NCBI RefSeq assembly: GCF_039542055.1
Contig: NZ_BAABHK010000005.1
Span: forward strand, 124,001-188,000
Length of the DNA stretch: 64,000 bases
Reading direction: 5' to 3'
Source: Actinoallomurus vinaceus
GTDB lineage: Bacteria; Actinomycetota; Actinomycetes; Streptosporangiales; Streptosporangiaceae
In this document: positions 32,441 to 41,567 of the stretch, one piece after another
Position numbering within the stretch: position 1 is the stretch's first letter
Layout: the number at the start of each line of letters is the position of its first letter
Made by a program: the position numbers and the translations under genes
The notes under the pieces: model-generated
What the model was told of the DNA's origin: nothing
Databases searched by the model: none
The model's input: the letters and a program-made list of their open reading frames with translations, nothing else

Positions 32441-33025
32441 GTGCACCCGCCGCAACACGTACACATGCTCCATGCTCATCTGGTCGGCGGTCACTGGTCG
32501 CACCTGGCGCTCGTCGGCTGGGTGACGTTCGGGCCGATACTGTTCGCCGCCCTGCTCGGAACCGGATGGTGGACGGCGCGTCACCGGCGTGCCCCCGTCA
32601 TGGCCGCGGCGATATGGGCGCCGGTCGGCGTCATCGCCGCCGTGCTGGTCAACCAGCCGCTCGAGCAGACACCGACCGTCCGACTGCCGATGTACGGGGC
32701 GGCGCGCACCGCCGCCCTTCCCGAGCCGAGCGACCACATGGCGGTCGCGGTGGCGACCGCCATCGGCCTGTTGCTCGTCAGCCGGTGGCTGGGACTGCTG
32801 GCCTGCGGCGCCGCGGTGATCATGGCGCTGACCTTCGCGGTCGGAGGCGTTCCCCTGGAGGACATCGCCGGGGGCGGCGTCGTCGGAGCGACGGTCACGT
32901 TGATCGGCTTCGTGCTGTTCGAGGGGCCGGTGCGGCGCCTCGTCGCACGGATCCGCCGGACGCGGCTGAGCCCCCTCATCGGACCGGGCGCCAGAACGGG
33001 CGTCGGAACGGGAAAGGTGTCTTGA
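32441..33025 (+). CDS. PAP2-like membrane phosphatase homologue
   Basis: 194 residues from GTG 32441, which has GAGGGG five bases upstream. Five to six hydrophobic segments. LPEPSDHMAVAVATAIGLLL corresponds to the PSGH motif region and PLEDIAGGGVVGA to the last PAP2 motif. The arginine/lysine-containing first motif and the usual SR...H are not clear, so catalytic capacity is doubtful. The stop overlaps the start of the following esterase-like gene (TGATG), indicating an operon of three. Confidence 0.68.
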   Translation: MHPPQHVHMLHAHLVGGHWSHLALVGWVTFGPILFAALLGTGWWTARHRRAPVMAAAIWAPVGVIAAVLVNQPLEQTPTVRLPMYGAARTAALPEPSDHMAVAVATAIGLLLVSRWLGLLACGAAVIMALTFAVGGVPLEDIAGGGVVGATVTLIGFVLFEGPVRRLVARIRRTRLSPLIGPGARTGVGTGKVS

Positions 33026-34098
33026 TGGGCCTGACCGACGGCCCGTTCGTCGTACTGCTCGGCGTCCTGGGGCTGGCCGCGTTCGTGGCGTGCGTCGTGC
33101 TGCTGCCACGCGTCGCGGGCGGCGGCCCGCGCCAGGTGGCGTCGCGGGCGGGCCTCGTGGTGGGCGCCCAGCTCCTCGTCGTCTTCGCGGTGCTCGTGGC
33201 GGTGAACTCCTCGTTCGGCTTCTTCGGCTCGTGGGCCGACATGCTGGGCACGGACAAGAGCAAGGTGCGGGTCGTCGGCGCGGGTCCGACCTCGTCGCCC
33301 GCCGCCGCGTCGCAGCCGTCTCTGCGGCCCACGTCCGACGCGTTGTCACGGGGCCTGCCCCCGAAGGAGGGACGCCTGGACGCGGTCGTCATCCGCGGCC
33401 CCCGCTCCGGCGTCACCGCCCCTGCCTACGTGTACCTGCCTCCGCAGTACTCCGAGCACGCCTTCCGGCATAAGCGCCTGCCCGTCGTGCTGGTCCTGAC
33501 GGCCGACGTGCAGGCCGCGATCACTCACCTGCGCCTGCCGTCCGTCGCCGCCGGCCAGATCGCCGGCCGCACCGTGCAGCCGACGGCGTACGTCCTGATG
33601 AGACCGGTCGGCGCCTGCGTCGACGCGCCCGGTGGGCAGCAGGCCGGCACGTTCTTCGCCGAGGACGTGCCGATGGCGGTCGCGGCGTCCTACCGCGTCG
33701 CCCACGACGGCCCCGGATGGGGGGTGCTCGGCGACGCGGACGGCGGCTACTGCGCGGCCAAGCTCGCGCTGGAGGCCGGCGACCGGTTCACGGCGGCGGT
33801 CAGCGCCGCGACTTCGTACGGCGCCCCGCCCGGAGACCTGTACGGGCGCAGCGCGGCGGTCCGGTCCGAGAACGACCTGCTCTGGAGACTGAGCCACCGC
33901 CCGCCGCCCCCGGCGCACCTCCTCGTCGTCACCGCCGGCGGCGCCACCGAACCGGCGCAGCAGCTCACCGCGCTGGCGAGGCCGCCGGTACGGGCCGACT
34001 CCCTCACGGTCGCCGGCGGTGGCACGCTCCCGACCTGGCAGCGGGACCTTCCTGCCGTACTGCGATGGCTCAGCGGCCGGCTGAGCCCGGAGAACTGA
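33025..34098 (+). CDS. Membrane-anchored esterase homologue, catalytic residues lost
   Basis: 357 residues. Two N-terminal membrane helices (FVVLLGVLGLAAFVACVVLL and GLVVGAQLLVVFAVLVAV), then an extracytoplasmic alpha/beta-hydrolase domain of the putative-esterase/mycolyltransferase-like type (YVYLPPQYSEHAF). The nucleophile elbow reads GDADGGYCA, where its neighbour at 34104 has GDSTGGYCA. The catalytic-His region reads GGGTLPTWQRDL where the neighbour has GGHHFSVWRREL. Both Ser and His are therefore missing. It may be a pseudoenzyme partner of the active paralogue encoded six bases downstream. Confidence 0.82.
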   Translation: MGLTDGPFVVLLGVLGLAAFVACVVLLPRVAGGGPRQVASRAGLVVGAQLLVVFAVLVAVNSSFGFFGSWADMLGTDKSKVRVVGAGPTSSPAAASQPSLRPTSDALSRGLPPKEGRLDAVVIRGPRSGVTAPAYVYLPPQYSEHAFRHKRLPVVLVLTADVQAAITHLRLPSVAAGQIAGRTVQPTAYVLMRPVGACVDAPGGQQAGTFFAEDVPMAVAASYRVAHDGPGWGVLGDADGGYCAAKLALEAGDRFTAAVSAATSYGAPPGDLYGRSAAVRSENDLLWRLSHRPPPPAHLLVVTAGGATEPAQQLTALARPPVRADSLTVAGGGTLPTWQRDLPAVLRWLSGRLSPEN

Positions 34099-34103
34099 CG
34101 TCG

Positions 34104-35240
34104 ATGGGCCTCACGGGCACTCCCTTCATCCTCCTCATCTGCCTCCTCGCCCTGGCGGCGCTGGTCGGCGTCGTCTGGGTCGCCCCACGCGCGGCGCGCC
34201 GCGTCCCGGCACGCGTCGGCCTGCTGCTCGTCCCCCAGGTCCTCCTCATCGCGGCCCTGCTCACCGTGGCCAACGCCTACTTCGCCTTTTACGGATCCTG
34301 GGGCGACCTGCTCGGCATGCCCGGCGGATCCGGAGGGGGCGGCGGCACCGGCGACCCCACCGGCCACCACGGCCACCTCATCCGGGGAGCGCACGGGCCC
34401 GCCGGCCAGGACCCGCCGCTCGTCCCGACGCACGACGCCTTCATCGACGGCCACCGGCTGCCCGTCAAGGACGGCCGGCTGGAGGCGGTGACGATCCACG
34501 GCGGCCGATCGGGGATCAGCGCCCTGGCCTACGTCTACCTGCCGCCACAGTACTTCCGCGACAAGACCCGGCACTTCCCGGTGACGCTCGCGCTCACCGG
34601 CTACCCCGGCAACGCCGAGAACCTCATCACCCGCCTGCAACTTCCGCAGACGGCCGCCCGCGAGATCGCCGCCCGCCGCCTCAAGCCCATGATCTTCGTC
34701 ATGATGCGGCCCATGGTCACCCCGCCCCGCGACACCGAGTGCACCGACGTCCCGAAAGGCCCGCTCGCCGAGACGTTCTTCGCGCGCGACCTGCCCGCCG
34801 CGATCCAGAGCGCGTACCGCACCGTCCCCGGGCCGGCCGGCTGGAGCGCGATGGGAGACTCGACCGGCGGATACTGCGCGCTCAAGCTCGCCATGCGCCA
34901 CTCCGACCGGTTCGCCGCGGCGATCTCCATGTCGGGCTACTACAAGGCGCTGCGCGACATCACCACCGGCGACCTGTACGGCGGGAGCCCCGCCTACCGG
35001 AACGAGAACGACCTGGCCTGGCGGCTCCAGCACCGCCCCGCCCCGCCCATCGACGTGCTGGTCACGACCAGCAAGGTGGGGGAGAAGGACTACGCCGCGA
35101 CACGCCGCTTCATCGCGCTCGTCCATGCCCCGATGCAGGTCTCCTCGATCACCCTCCCGACGGGCGGCCACCACTTCAGCGTCTGGCGCCGCGAACTCAC
35201 CCCCGCCCTGCGCTGGCTCAACGGCCGCCTCGGCGTGTGA
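34104..35240 (+). CDS. Membrane-anchored esterase
   Basis: 378 residues. Two N-terminal membrane helices, a Gly-rich linker (GGSGGGGGTGDPTGHHGH), then an alpha/beta-hydrolase domain: YVYLPPQYFRDKTRHFPVTL, nucleophile elbow GDSTGGYCALK, and a catalytic-His candidate in TGGHHFSVWRREL. Resembles secreted actinobacterial esterase-family proteins related to mycolyltransferases, but no mycolate genes are in the window, so the substrate is unknown. Tandem paralogue of the preceding gene and in the same operon with the PAP2-like gene. Confidence 0.85.
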   Translation: MGLTGTPFILLICLLALAALVGVVWVAPRAARRVPARVGLLLVPQVLLIAALLTVANAYFAFYGSWGDLLGMPGGSGGGGGTGDPTGHHGHLIRGAHGPAGQDPPLVPTHDAFIDGHRLPVKDGRLEAVTIHGGRSGISALAYVYLPPQYFRDKTRHFPVTLALTGYPGNAENLITRLQLPQTAAREIAARRLKPMIFVMMRPMVTPPRDTECTDVPKGPLAETFFARDLPAAIQSAYRTVPGPAGWSAMGDSTGGYCALKLAMRHSDRFAAAISMSGYYKALRDITTGDLYGGSPAYRNENDLAWRLQHRPAPPIDVLVTTSKVGEKDYAATRRFIALVHAPMQVSSITLPTGGHHFSVWRRELTPALRWLNGRLGV

Positions 35241-35270
35241 CCTTCTCGCTGGACGGTCTCAGCGGGTCGC

Positions 35271-35897
35271 CTAACGAGAGTCGGTCAGGCCCACCAGCTC
35301 ATAAGCCTTCAGGGTGAGTTTCGCCGCCGCCCGCAAGGACCTCTTACGGTCTTCGGCTGCCATCTTCCGCACCAAGGGAAGGAAGACCGGCCACTCGGTG
35401 TAGCCGATGGCGCACAGTGCTCCCTCCCGAAGGCGTTTGTCCTTGGCCGTGGCGCATTCCGTGATTCGCGCCACGAGGCGCTCATCCATCTGCGCGGGCG
35501 CGCCGAGGCCGGCCCGCCGTACTGCGACGTCACGGGCCTCGGTCTCGGTGGCGGCGTCCAGATCGTCGAGCAGCGCCTCGAACGTGAGTATCCCCGGGTA
35601 GGCCCTGAAGACCGCCATCATGTGATCGACGATGTCCGGCCCGAGGCCAGAGTCGCCGATCGCCTGTACATAGGAGTTCGGCCTGGCCGGGTCGTTCTCG
35701 TACAACAGCCGGAGACCAGGGAGGATCTCCAACAGCACCCGCACCGGGCCCGCGTGATCCGGCGGGAGCCGTGGGGGCTCGTCCGGGAGCGTCCAGCCGT
35801 GACCTCGTGCCACCTCGGCCACGAACCCCAGCGAATTCCGCTGCTCGAACAGGTACCGCCGCGTTTTGAGCGCTCCCGACCGCTCTGTCACATCCAT
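35271..35897 (-). CDS. Helical-repeat protein of unknown function
   Basis: 208 residues from ATG 35897, which overlaps the end of the upstream WD40 gene. All-helical, charged; segments such as DERLVARITECATAKDKRLR, REGALCAIGYTEWPVFL and RSLRAAAKLTLKAYELVGL look like HEAT/ARM-type units. No signal peptide or catalytic motif. Co-transcription with the WD40 protein suggests the two act together as a scaffold, which is inference. Confidence 0.65.
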   Translation of the reverse strand: MDVTERSGALKTRRYLFEQRNSLGFVAEVARGHGWTLPDEPPRLPPDHAGPVRVLLEILPGLRLLYENDPARPNSYVQAIGDSGLGPDIVDHMMAVFRAYPGILTFEALLDDLDAATETEARDVAVRRAGLGAPAQMDERLVARITECATAKDKRLREGALCAIGYTEWPVFLPLVRKMAAEDRKRSLRAAAKLTLKAYELVGLTDSR

Positions 35898-36931
35898 GTC
35901 CGCACCATGGCGTGGAGGTCCCAGACATTGATCCTGCCGTCCCGGCCCGCGCTCAGGGCGACGTGGCGCCCGTCGAGCACGGCGGTCCGGACCGTCTCGA
36001 CGCTGCCCTTGTGGCCGGACAGCGGATCGCCGACCTGCGCGCCGGTCCGCAGGTCCCAGACGCGCACGGTCGCGTCGTCGCCCCCGGTGACCGCGAGGCA
36101 GCGGTCGTCGAACGTGACGGTGTCCAGGGAACGGATGGTCTCCTCGTGCCCCGTCAAGGGGTCGTGGACCGGATCGCTCTCCGGGTCTCCGGTCACGTCC
36201 CACACGTAGATGCCGTCCTCGACGGCCGCCGCCACGACCGGGCCGGCCGCGAGGCGTGCCAGAGAGACGGCCGGCACATGACCCGCCTCGGTGTAGAACG
36301 ACGCCAGGCTCTCACCTTGGGCGAGATCCCACACCGCGACCACCCCGTCGGCCCCGCCCGCCGCCGCCATCGAGAGGCCGTGGCCATGCGCGGCCGTGAG
36401 GCCGGTGATCTCCCCGATGTCATTCGGGAGTTCCGTGAGCGGCTCCTCGGCCGACGGCCTCCACACCAGGACCTCCTCCGCGTACTGCGTGGCGGTCACG
36501 AACAGCGGCGGCCCCTCACCCCGCACTGCGGTGATGGCCGCGGTGTAGTCGTCGTTGAAGCTCGCTCCCCGGATCAGCTCGCCGCTCTCGAGATCCCAGA
36601 GGGCAATGCCCTGTTCGTCGCCTCCCGCCGCAAGGACCACGCGCCCGCCGGACACGACGGCGGCCACCGAATCGATGTCGTTCTCGGCATCGGGATACTG
36701 CGCGGCCACCGGGTCCCCGGCGCAGGCGAAGGCCAGGGGCCGGTCCTGCCAAACGTCGCGCAGGGGATCCCAGGTCCACACTCCTCCGTACCGGGAGTCG
36801 GCGCAGATGATGAGCGGTCCAGCGGCGGTCTGGACCACCGTGAAGTCCGTGATCCGGGACCCCGAGGGCACTTCGCTGCTCAACATCGCCGATTGCGTAC
36901 GCATGTCGCGAAGGTACCGTCCAAGATCCAC
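35888..36931 (-). CDS. WD40-repeat protein
   Basis: About 347 residues from GTG 36931. I chose this start because VDLGRYLRDM is conserved in a decayed copy at 38973-39015, though the frame is open to 37018. The body is a beta-propeller: WD motifs VWTWDPL, IALWDLESGE, VAVWDLAQGE, IYVWDVTGD, VRVWDLRTGA and INVWDLHAM give six or seven blades. GHEETIRSLDTV and GHKGSVETVRTA are typical GH starts. No fused kinase domain. Overlaps the helical-repeat gene by ten bases. Likely a protein-interaction platform. Confidence 0.85.
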   Translation of the reverse strand: MDLGRYLRDMRTQSAMLSSEVPSGSRITDFTVVQTAAGPLIICADSRYGGVWTWDPLRDVWQDRPLAFACAGDPVAAQYPDAENDIDSVAAVVSGGRVVLAAGGDEQGIALWDLESGELIRGASFNDDYTAAITAVRGEGPPLFVTATQYAEEVLVWRPSAEEPLTELPNDIGEITGLTAAHGHGLSMAAAGGADGVVAVWDLAQGESLASFYTEAGHVPAVSLARLAAGPVVAAAVEDGIYVWDVTGDPESDPVHDPLTGHEETIRSLDTVTFDDRCLAVTGGDDATVRVWDLRTGAQVGDPLSGHKGSVETVRTAVLDGRHVALSAGRDGRINVWDLHAMVRTWM

Positions 36932-37115
36932 ACCTGGGGGCGCTTCACCATTCCGGCCTCCGCCGGAGTCGGTCTCGTGTCGCCGACACCGGCGGGATCG
37001 AGTCGTGGCCGTGGCCATCGCCGGTCCTCAGGCGTGAAGGGTCGAAGGGGGTCGTGGCAAGAACGGGTGTCAGTTGTCCGCAAAGGAGGGTCACGTTCAA
37101 TGAGCGGGACACCGC

Positions 37116-37724
37116 ATGAGCTCTGAATCCCACAGATTCCTGACTCGCCGCATGCCCGGAGGTCCTCCGCATGAGGACGCGGCGGTGATTCAGGCGTCCT
37201 TGGAGGCTCCCGAACGGTTCGCCGAGATCTACGACGCGTATTTCGTGGAGATCCACAAGTATGTCGAGCGTCGGTTGGGTCAGGACATCGCCGATGATCT
37301 CGCGGCTGAGACGTTCGTCGCCGCGTTCCGGCAGCGCCAGCGCTATGACCGCACTCGCGGCGACGCGCGTGCATGGCTGTACGGGATCGCCACCAACTTG
37401 ATCAGGCGGCATCGGCGTCGGGAGGTCGCCATGTACAAGGCGCTCGCCCGAGCCGGTGCTGCGGAGGCCGTTGAGGTTCGTGAGGACGGGCTGGACGCCC
37501 GGATCATCGCGCTGGGGTTGCGGCCACAGCTCCTTCAGGCACTCGCACGGCTGAATCCCGGCGATCGCGACGTCGTATTGATGGTGACCCTCGCGGAGCT
37601 CTCCTACGAGCAGGTCGCCGAGGCGCTCGACATCCCGTACGGAACCGTGTGCTCCCGGTTGAACCGCGCCAGGCGAAAGCTGCGCGAGGCACTTGGCCCC
37701 TCCGACCCGTTCGAGGAGGAGTAA
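37116..37724 (+). CDS. ECF-type sigma factor
   Basis: 202 residues from ATG 37116 (ATG 37152 also possible). Region 2 (RFAEIYDAYFVEIHKYVERR, then ADDLAAETFVAAFRQR and ARAWLYGIATNLIRRH) and region 4 (RDVVLMVTLAELSYEQVAEA, PYGTVCSRLNRARRKLRE) are clear. The stop is three bases before the CU044_5270-like gene, a standard pairing in actinobacteria where that protein is thought to act as the anti-sigma or sensor partner. Target promoters unknown. Confidence 0.92.
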   Translation: MSSESHRFLTRRMPGGPPHEDAAVIQASLEAPERFAEIYDAYFVEIHKYVERRLGQDIADDLAAETFVAAFRQRQRYDRTRGDARAWLYGIATNLIRRHRRREVAMYKALARAGAAEAVEVREDGLDARIIALGLRPQLLQALARLNPGDRDVVLMVTLAELSYEQVAEALDIPYGTVCSRLNRARRKLREALGPSDPFEEE

Positions 37725-37727
37725 GCG

Positions 37728-38891
37728 ATGGATGAGCTGCAGATGCTACGTGAAGCACTGCCCGAAGCGCAGGGACCGAGCCCCAAGGTCGTCGCCACCG
37801 GCCGCGCGCGGCTGACCTCGAACCAGAACGCCGCACGATCGGGCGGTCGGCGAAGCCGCCGAGCCTGGGTGGCCGGCCTCGCGGCCACGGCCGTCGCCGC
37901 CACAACGATCGTGGCCGCGATCGGCGTGGGTGGACCGGCGGACCACCCTTCCCAGGACCAGCCGCTGAGCGCGCGGCAGATCCTGCTGGCGGCCGCCACC
38001 ACCTCCGAGCACCTACCGTCCACGACGGGCCGCTACTGGCACGCCGAGATCCGCAACGTCCCCGAGCCCGTCACCGTCCAAGACGGCCGCATCCGGTATC
38101 GGCTGAACATGACCGTCGACCAGACCAACGTCTGGATCGCACGGTCGCCCCGGGATCTCAGCTGGTATCTGCAGGACGGCGACCCGACCTTCACCGCCCC
38201 GACCCGGGCCGACGCTGCCGCATGGCGCCGCGACGGCTCTCCGACGCTGTTCATCAGACCCCCGATTCCCCCTGGCCCGCTGTCGGACGATCCGGAAGCG
38301 GACTCGGTGCGGCCATGGCCGGCGGGAAAAGCGGTTCCTCATGGGTGGCGTCTGGCCACCGAAAACACCTTGCCGGGCATTTATGTCAAAGGCCCACGCA
38401 GCATCTTCCTCGGCGAATCCCGCCACAAGCTCTCCGTAACGGAGGTCATGAATCTGCCGACCGATCCCACCCGGCTCAAGGCCCGTCTACAAGCACTCAC
38501 CGATCCGGCCGCGTTGAAGAGCCGCGGACGCACGCCGGCCGAAGGGATGTACGACGCCGTCCGGGATCTGCTCATCCTCGCGCCGGCACCGCCCAAGGTC
38601 CGGGCGGCGGCGTTCCGCCTTCTCGCGACGTTCCCGGGTATCAAGACCCTGGGAAAGGTACGGGATCCGCTCGGCCGTGAGGGAATCGGCCTCATCGTCA
38701 CCGACCCGAGCTTCCGCCCGGGCGGTTCATATCAGGACCGGTTCATCATCGACCCCGCCACGTCGAACATCCTCGCCATCGGAAACCAGAGCGCGCCCGG
38801 AAATCACAACACCTACACCCCGGTCATCACCGGATGGACCAACACCGCTCCCACACCGCCCGCGCAGAGAGTCCCAGACGAACAACCGTAA
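37728..38891 (+). CDS. CU044_5270-like membrane-anchored protein (sigma partner)
   Basis: 387 residues. Short cytoplasmic N-terminus (~45 residues), one membrane helix (AWVAGLAATAVAATTIVAAI) and a long extracytoplasmic domain containing YWHAEIRNVPEPV, NVWIARSPRDLSWYLQDGD and the late segment FRLLATFPGIKTLGKVRDP, then GREGIGLIVTD. This is the family named CU044_5270 after a reference protein, almost always encoded right after an ECF sigma gene. It probably holds the sigma factor and senses an envelope signal; this is family-based inference. Confidence 0.85.
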   Translation: MDELQMLREALPEAQGPSPKVVATGRARLTSNQNAARSGGRRSRRAWVAGLAATAVAATTIVAAIGVGGPADHPSQDQPLSARQILLAAATTSEHLPSTTGRYWHAEIRNVPEPVTVQDGRIRYRLNMTVDQTNVWIARSPRDLSWYLQDGDPTFTAPTRADAAAWRRDGSPTLFIRPPIPPGPLSDDPEADSVRPWPAGKAVPHGWRLATENTLPGIYVKGPRSIFLGESRHKLSVTEVMNLPTDPTRLKARLQALTDPAALKSRGRTPAEGMYDAVRDLLILAPAPPKVRAAAFRLLATFPGIKTLGKVRDPLGREGIGLIVTDPSFRPGGSYQDRFIIDPATSNILAIGNQSAPGNHNTYTPVITGWTNTAPTPPAQRVPDEQP

Positions 38892-38972
38892 TCACCGGCG
38901 GCTCCCGCCTGGCCGTATGGCGCAAGGGTCATCCGGTCGCCATTGAGTACCAGCGTCGGCCAGGCGGGGTCG

Positions 38973-39015
38973 CAGTCCGTGATCCGAGGCCCCGAAGGTA
39001 CCGGCAAAGATCCAC
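38973..39015 (-). pseudogene. Fragment of a second WD40 gene
   Basis: Two short blocks match the 5' part of the WD40 gene at 36840-36931 on the same strand: agtccgtgatccg (SRITD codons) and aaggtaccg with aagatccac (VDLxRYLR codons). They are closer together than in the intact gene, implying an internal deletion. No propeller blades follow. A decayed duplicate is the simplest reading. Confidence 0.35.
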
Positions 39016-39141
39016 AACCGCCGGCCATGGCCAGGACTGGCGCAACATCAGTGGACCCGTTGGTGTACGTGGTTTCACGGATGATTTCTGGTGCTTTTTT
39101 ATCTATGGTTCTTGCAGGTCTCATCTGGGGGTATGTATTCA

Positions 39142-41460
39142 ATGGGCAATATTCCAGCAGCGCGTAGCCTGCACCAGGCGGTCCTGACTCCGATTGATGC
39201 GACGAAGACCAACGAGCTGTCCGGCGTGGCCAACGAGCCGGGTGCATGGGAAAAGCTGCGATTGGCTCAGGCGGTTCAGCGGGCCAGGTCGGTCGGGACA
39301 AGCGGCAAACAAGATCAGGTGCGGTTGAGTAAGCTCTGGTATGCGAAGAATGCCGCCTCGCCCGTGCGGACCACGGTCGATCTGGGCCAGTTGTTCGGAG
39401 GGCATATCGCCGATGCCGCACAGCAACTGGCGCGGATGCCCGCCGACGAGTTGACGCGCGAGGCCGAGGCTGACCTGTCCAAGCTGGCCAATGCTCCGGA
39501 CGGAACCCCATACGCGGCTGCGCGTGACGAGTTGGAAGCGGCCTTGGAGGCATTCCGCCTCCGGCTGCATGCGGTGTATTTGGGAGTCTTGCATGTGCAG
39601 CGGATGGACTTGTTGCCTGCGGGCATGGCAGGAGGTGAGCTGGTGCATTCGCTACCGCTCGCACCTGGCGAGAAGGTGCATCTGACCCGGCGCGAGTGGT
39701 CGAACACTGCCTCGGATTTTCAGACCATCGTCACCGACTACGAGGAGTCCTTCAGCGAGCAGGGAGTTACCGAGAAGACGGAGCTTGCTGAATCAACCAC
39801 ATCCCAGCATCAGCACTCGCTAGGTCTCAACACTTCGGTCAGCGCCTCAGGCGGATTCGGTCCGATGAGCGTCAGCGCCTCCGGAGCGTTCAGCATGACT
39901 GATCAAACCAGCCTTGCCAGCGCTGACAGCACGAAGCGCTCGCAAGAGCTGACGAAAAAAGCGTCGGCGCGAACCAAGCAGGAACACAAGATCAGCTTCC
40001 GGGTGTCAAGCGCGGCCGGCTCTGAACAGGAGCAGGTCAGCACCGTACGAAACCCCTACGCTGACCGAGGCTGCAGGGTGGACTACTACCAGCTGCAACG
40101 CAAATGGCTGGTCGAGCTGCGCGAGTTCGACAAGCGGCTGTGCCTGGATGTGAACATTCCCGAACCGGGGTTCGAGTTGCTTGACCGCTATCGCGAGATT
40201 CAGGACCTGCAAGGGCGCTTGGGTGCGCAGTTCGACATGACGGGAATCATTGATCCGGATCACCCGAACGCGCCGCTGACCGCAGAGTCGATCACTCGCG
40301 ACAACTGGTCGCGGCTGGCCTCTGCTTTTGGCACCAGCATCGACCCGCCGCCGGGGGCCACGATTCGGCTATATGTCTCCGACACGCCACGCACCTGGGA
40401 TAACGACGACAACACCACACAGGGGGCGGGCCGCTGGCACTGGTTCACCTTCGGTGTGGACATCGACCCGAACTATGTCGTTCAGACAGCACGCGTGGAC
40501 TGGGACAAGGACGGATTCAGCGACTTCACCGGCGACTTTGTCGATAATCCAACTGCGGGTGCCGACTTCTTTGTGCGAGGTGTCGGCCCGGACAAGCACG
40601 AACTTCTCGATTGGCGAGGGTTCGGTGGTCATTTCGACATCCACTACGGCGCCTACCACGTCAAGTCGTGCTCGGTTTGGGTCACCGGCATCCTGCGGCT
40701 CCGCGACGAGGTGTTCACCGCTTGGCAGCAGAAGGCGTACGCGGCGATCAAGGACGCTGCGTTGGGTAACTTCTACGCCGAGCAGACTCAGCTGCGCGAC
40801 CGGCTCGACGCCCTCAAGGCCGAGCTCGGTGCGCAGGACCCTCTGTCGCTTCGCAAGGTCGAGCGGGAGGAGGTGATGAAGGGCGTGGTCCGTTGGATCT
40901 TCGGTCCCGAGTTCGCGTTCTCCCCGGCCGTCGTCGGTAGCACGCTCTACGATCCGGCCACCGGCCAGATTCTCAACCAGCAGATCTGGGACGCCATGGC
41001 CTCGCAAGGACAGACGATCCAGTTCGTCCACCACGCTATCGAGTGGGAGAACATTGCCTATTTTCTTTACCCTTACTTCTGGTCCGCCCACAACCGGTGG
41101 GCGCTCAAGACGGGCCTGGATCACCCGGACTTCACGCACAAAGCGTTCCTGAAAGCCGGCAGTGCCCGAGTGGTAGTGCCGATCCGCCGGGGCTTCGAAT
41201 CGGCCTTCCTCGCCTTCGTCCGCACCGGCCACACCGACGGCAGCGACCCCTATGTGACCCTCGCCGACGAATTCAGGGCTGACGCCGACGCCCGATATCC
41301 GAATACCCCCAGTCCCGACCCCGACGAGTCCGATCAACAGCGTCTCGGAAACCTTGTATCGTCCTGGTACGAATTCACTCCTACCGCAGCACTCGATGTA
41401 CAGGTGACCTCATCATTGCCCGATGACGCCGCGGGATCCACCGCCAATAGCGAATCCTGA
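39142..41460 (+). CDS. Large protein of unknown function, low-GC
   Basis: About 772 residues from ATG 39142 (GGGGG at 39127-39131; ATG 39133 possible). No signal peptide or membrane helix. An N-terminal helical region (~1-190), a Ser/Thr/Gln-rich middle (~215-310: SLGLNTSVSASGGFGPMSVS, then a long helical KKASARTKQEHK stretch), a helical segment with RKWLVELREFDKRLCLDVNI, and a C-terminal part with WHWFTFGVDIDPNYVVQTAR and WENIAYFLYPYFWSAHNRW. I do not recognise a domain. Codon use is clearly less GC-biased than the neighbours, suggesting recent acquisition, possibly together with the glycosidase gene downstream. Confidence 0.75.
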   Translation: MGNIPAARSLHQAVLTPIDATKTNELSGVANEPGAWEKLRLAQAVQRARSVGTSGKQDQVRLSKLWYAKNAASPVRTTVDLGQLFGGHIADAAQQLARMPADELTREAEADLSKLANAPDGTPYAAARDELEAALEAFRLRLHAVYLGVLHVQRMDLLPAGMAGGELVHSLPLAPGEKVHLTRREWSNTASDFQTIVTDYEESFSEQGVTEKTELAESTTSQHQHSLGLNTSVSASGGFGPMSVSASGAFSMTDQTSLASADSTKRSQELTKKASARTKQEHKISFRVSSAAGSEQEQVSTVRNPYADRGCRVDYYQLQRKWLVELREFDKRLCLDVNIPEPGFELLDRYREIQDLQGRLGAQFDMTGIIDPDHPNAPLTAESITRDNWSRLASAFGTSIDPPPGATIRLYVSDTPRTWDNDDNTTQGAGRWHWFTFGVDIDPNYVVQTARVDWDKDGFSDFTGDFVDNPTAGADFFVRGVGPDKHELLDWRGFGGHFDIHYGAYHVKSCSVWVTGILRLRDEVFTAWQQKAYAAIKDAALGNFYAEQTQLRDRLDALKAELGAQDPLSLRKVEREEVMKGVVRWIFGPEFAFSPAVVGSTLYDPATGQILNQQIWDAMASQGQTIQFVHHAIEWENIAYFLYPYFWSAHNRWALKTGLDHPDFTHKAFLKAGSARVVVPIRRGFESAFLAFVRTGHTDGSDPYVTLADEFRADADARYPNTPSPDPDESDQQRLGNLVSSWYEFTPTAALDVQVTSSLPDDAAGSTANSES

Positions 41461-41567
41461 TCGACGATTGGTCTCGGCCCCCTCCAAGGCCGTGTCGAAC
41501 TGAGTCAAGGTCGAAACGTGGAGAGCTCAGGCAGAATGCTGTAACTGCCCAGCGGGAGGGATGAATC

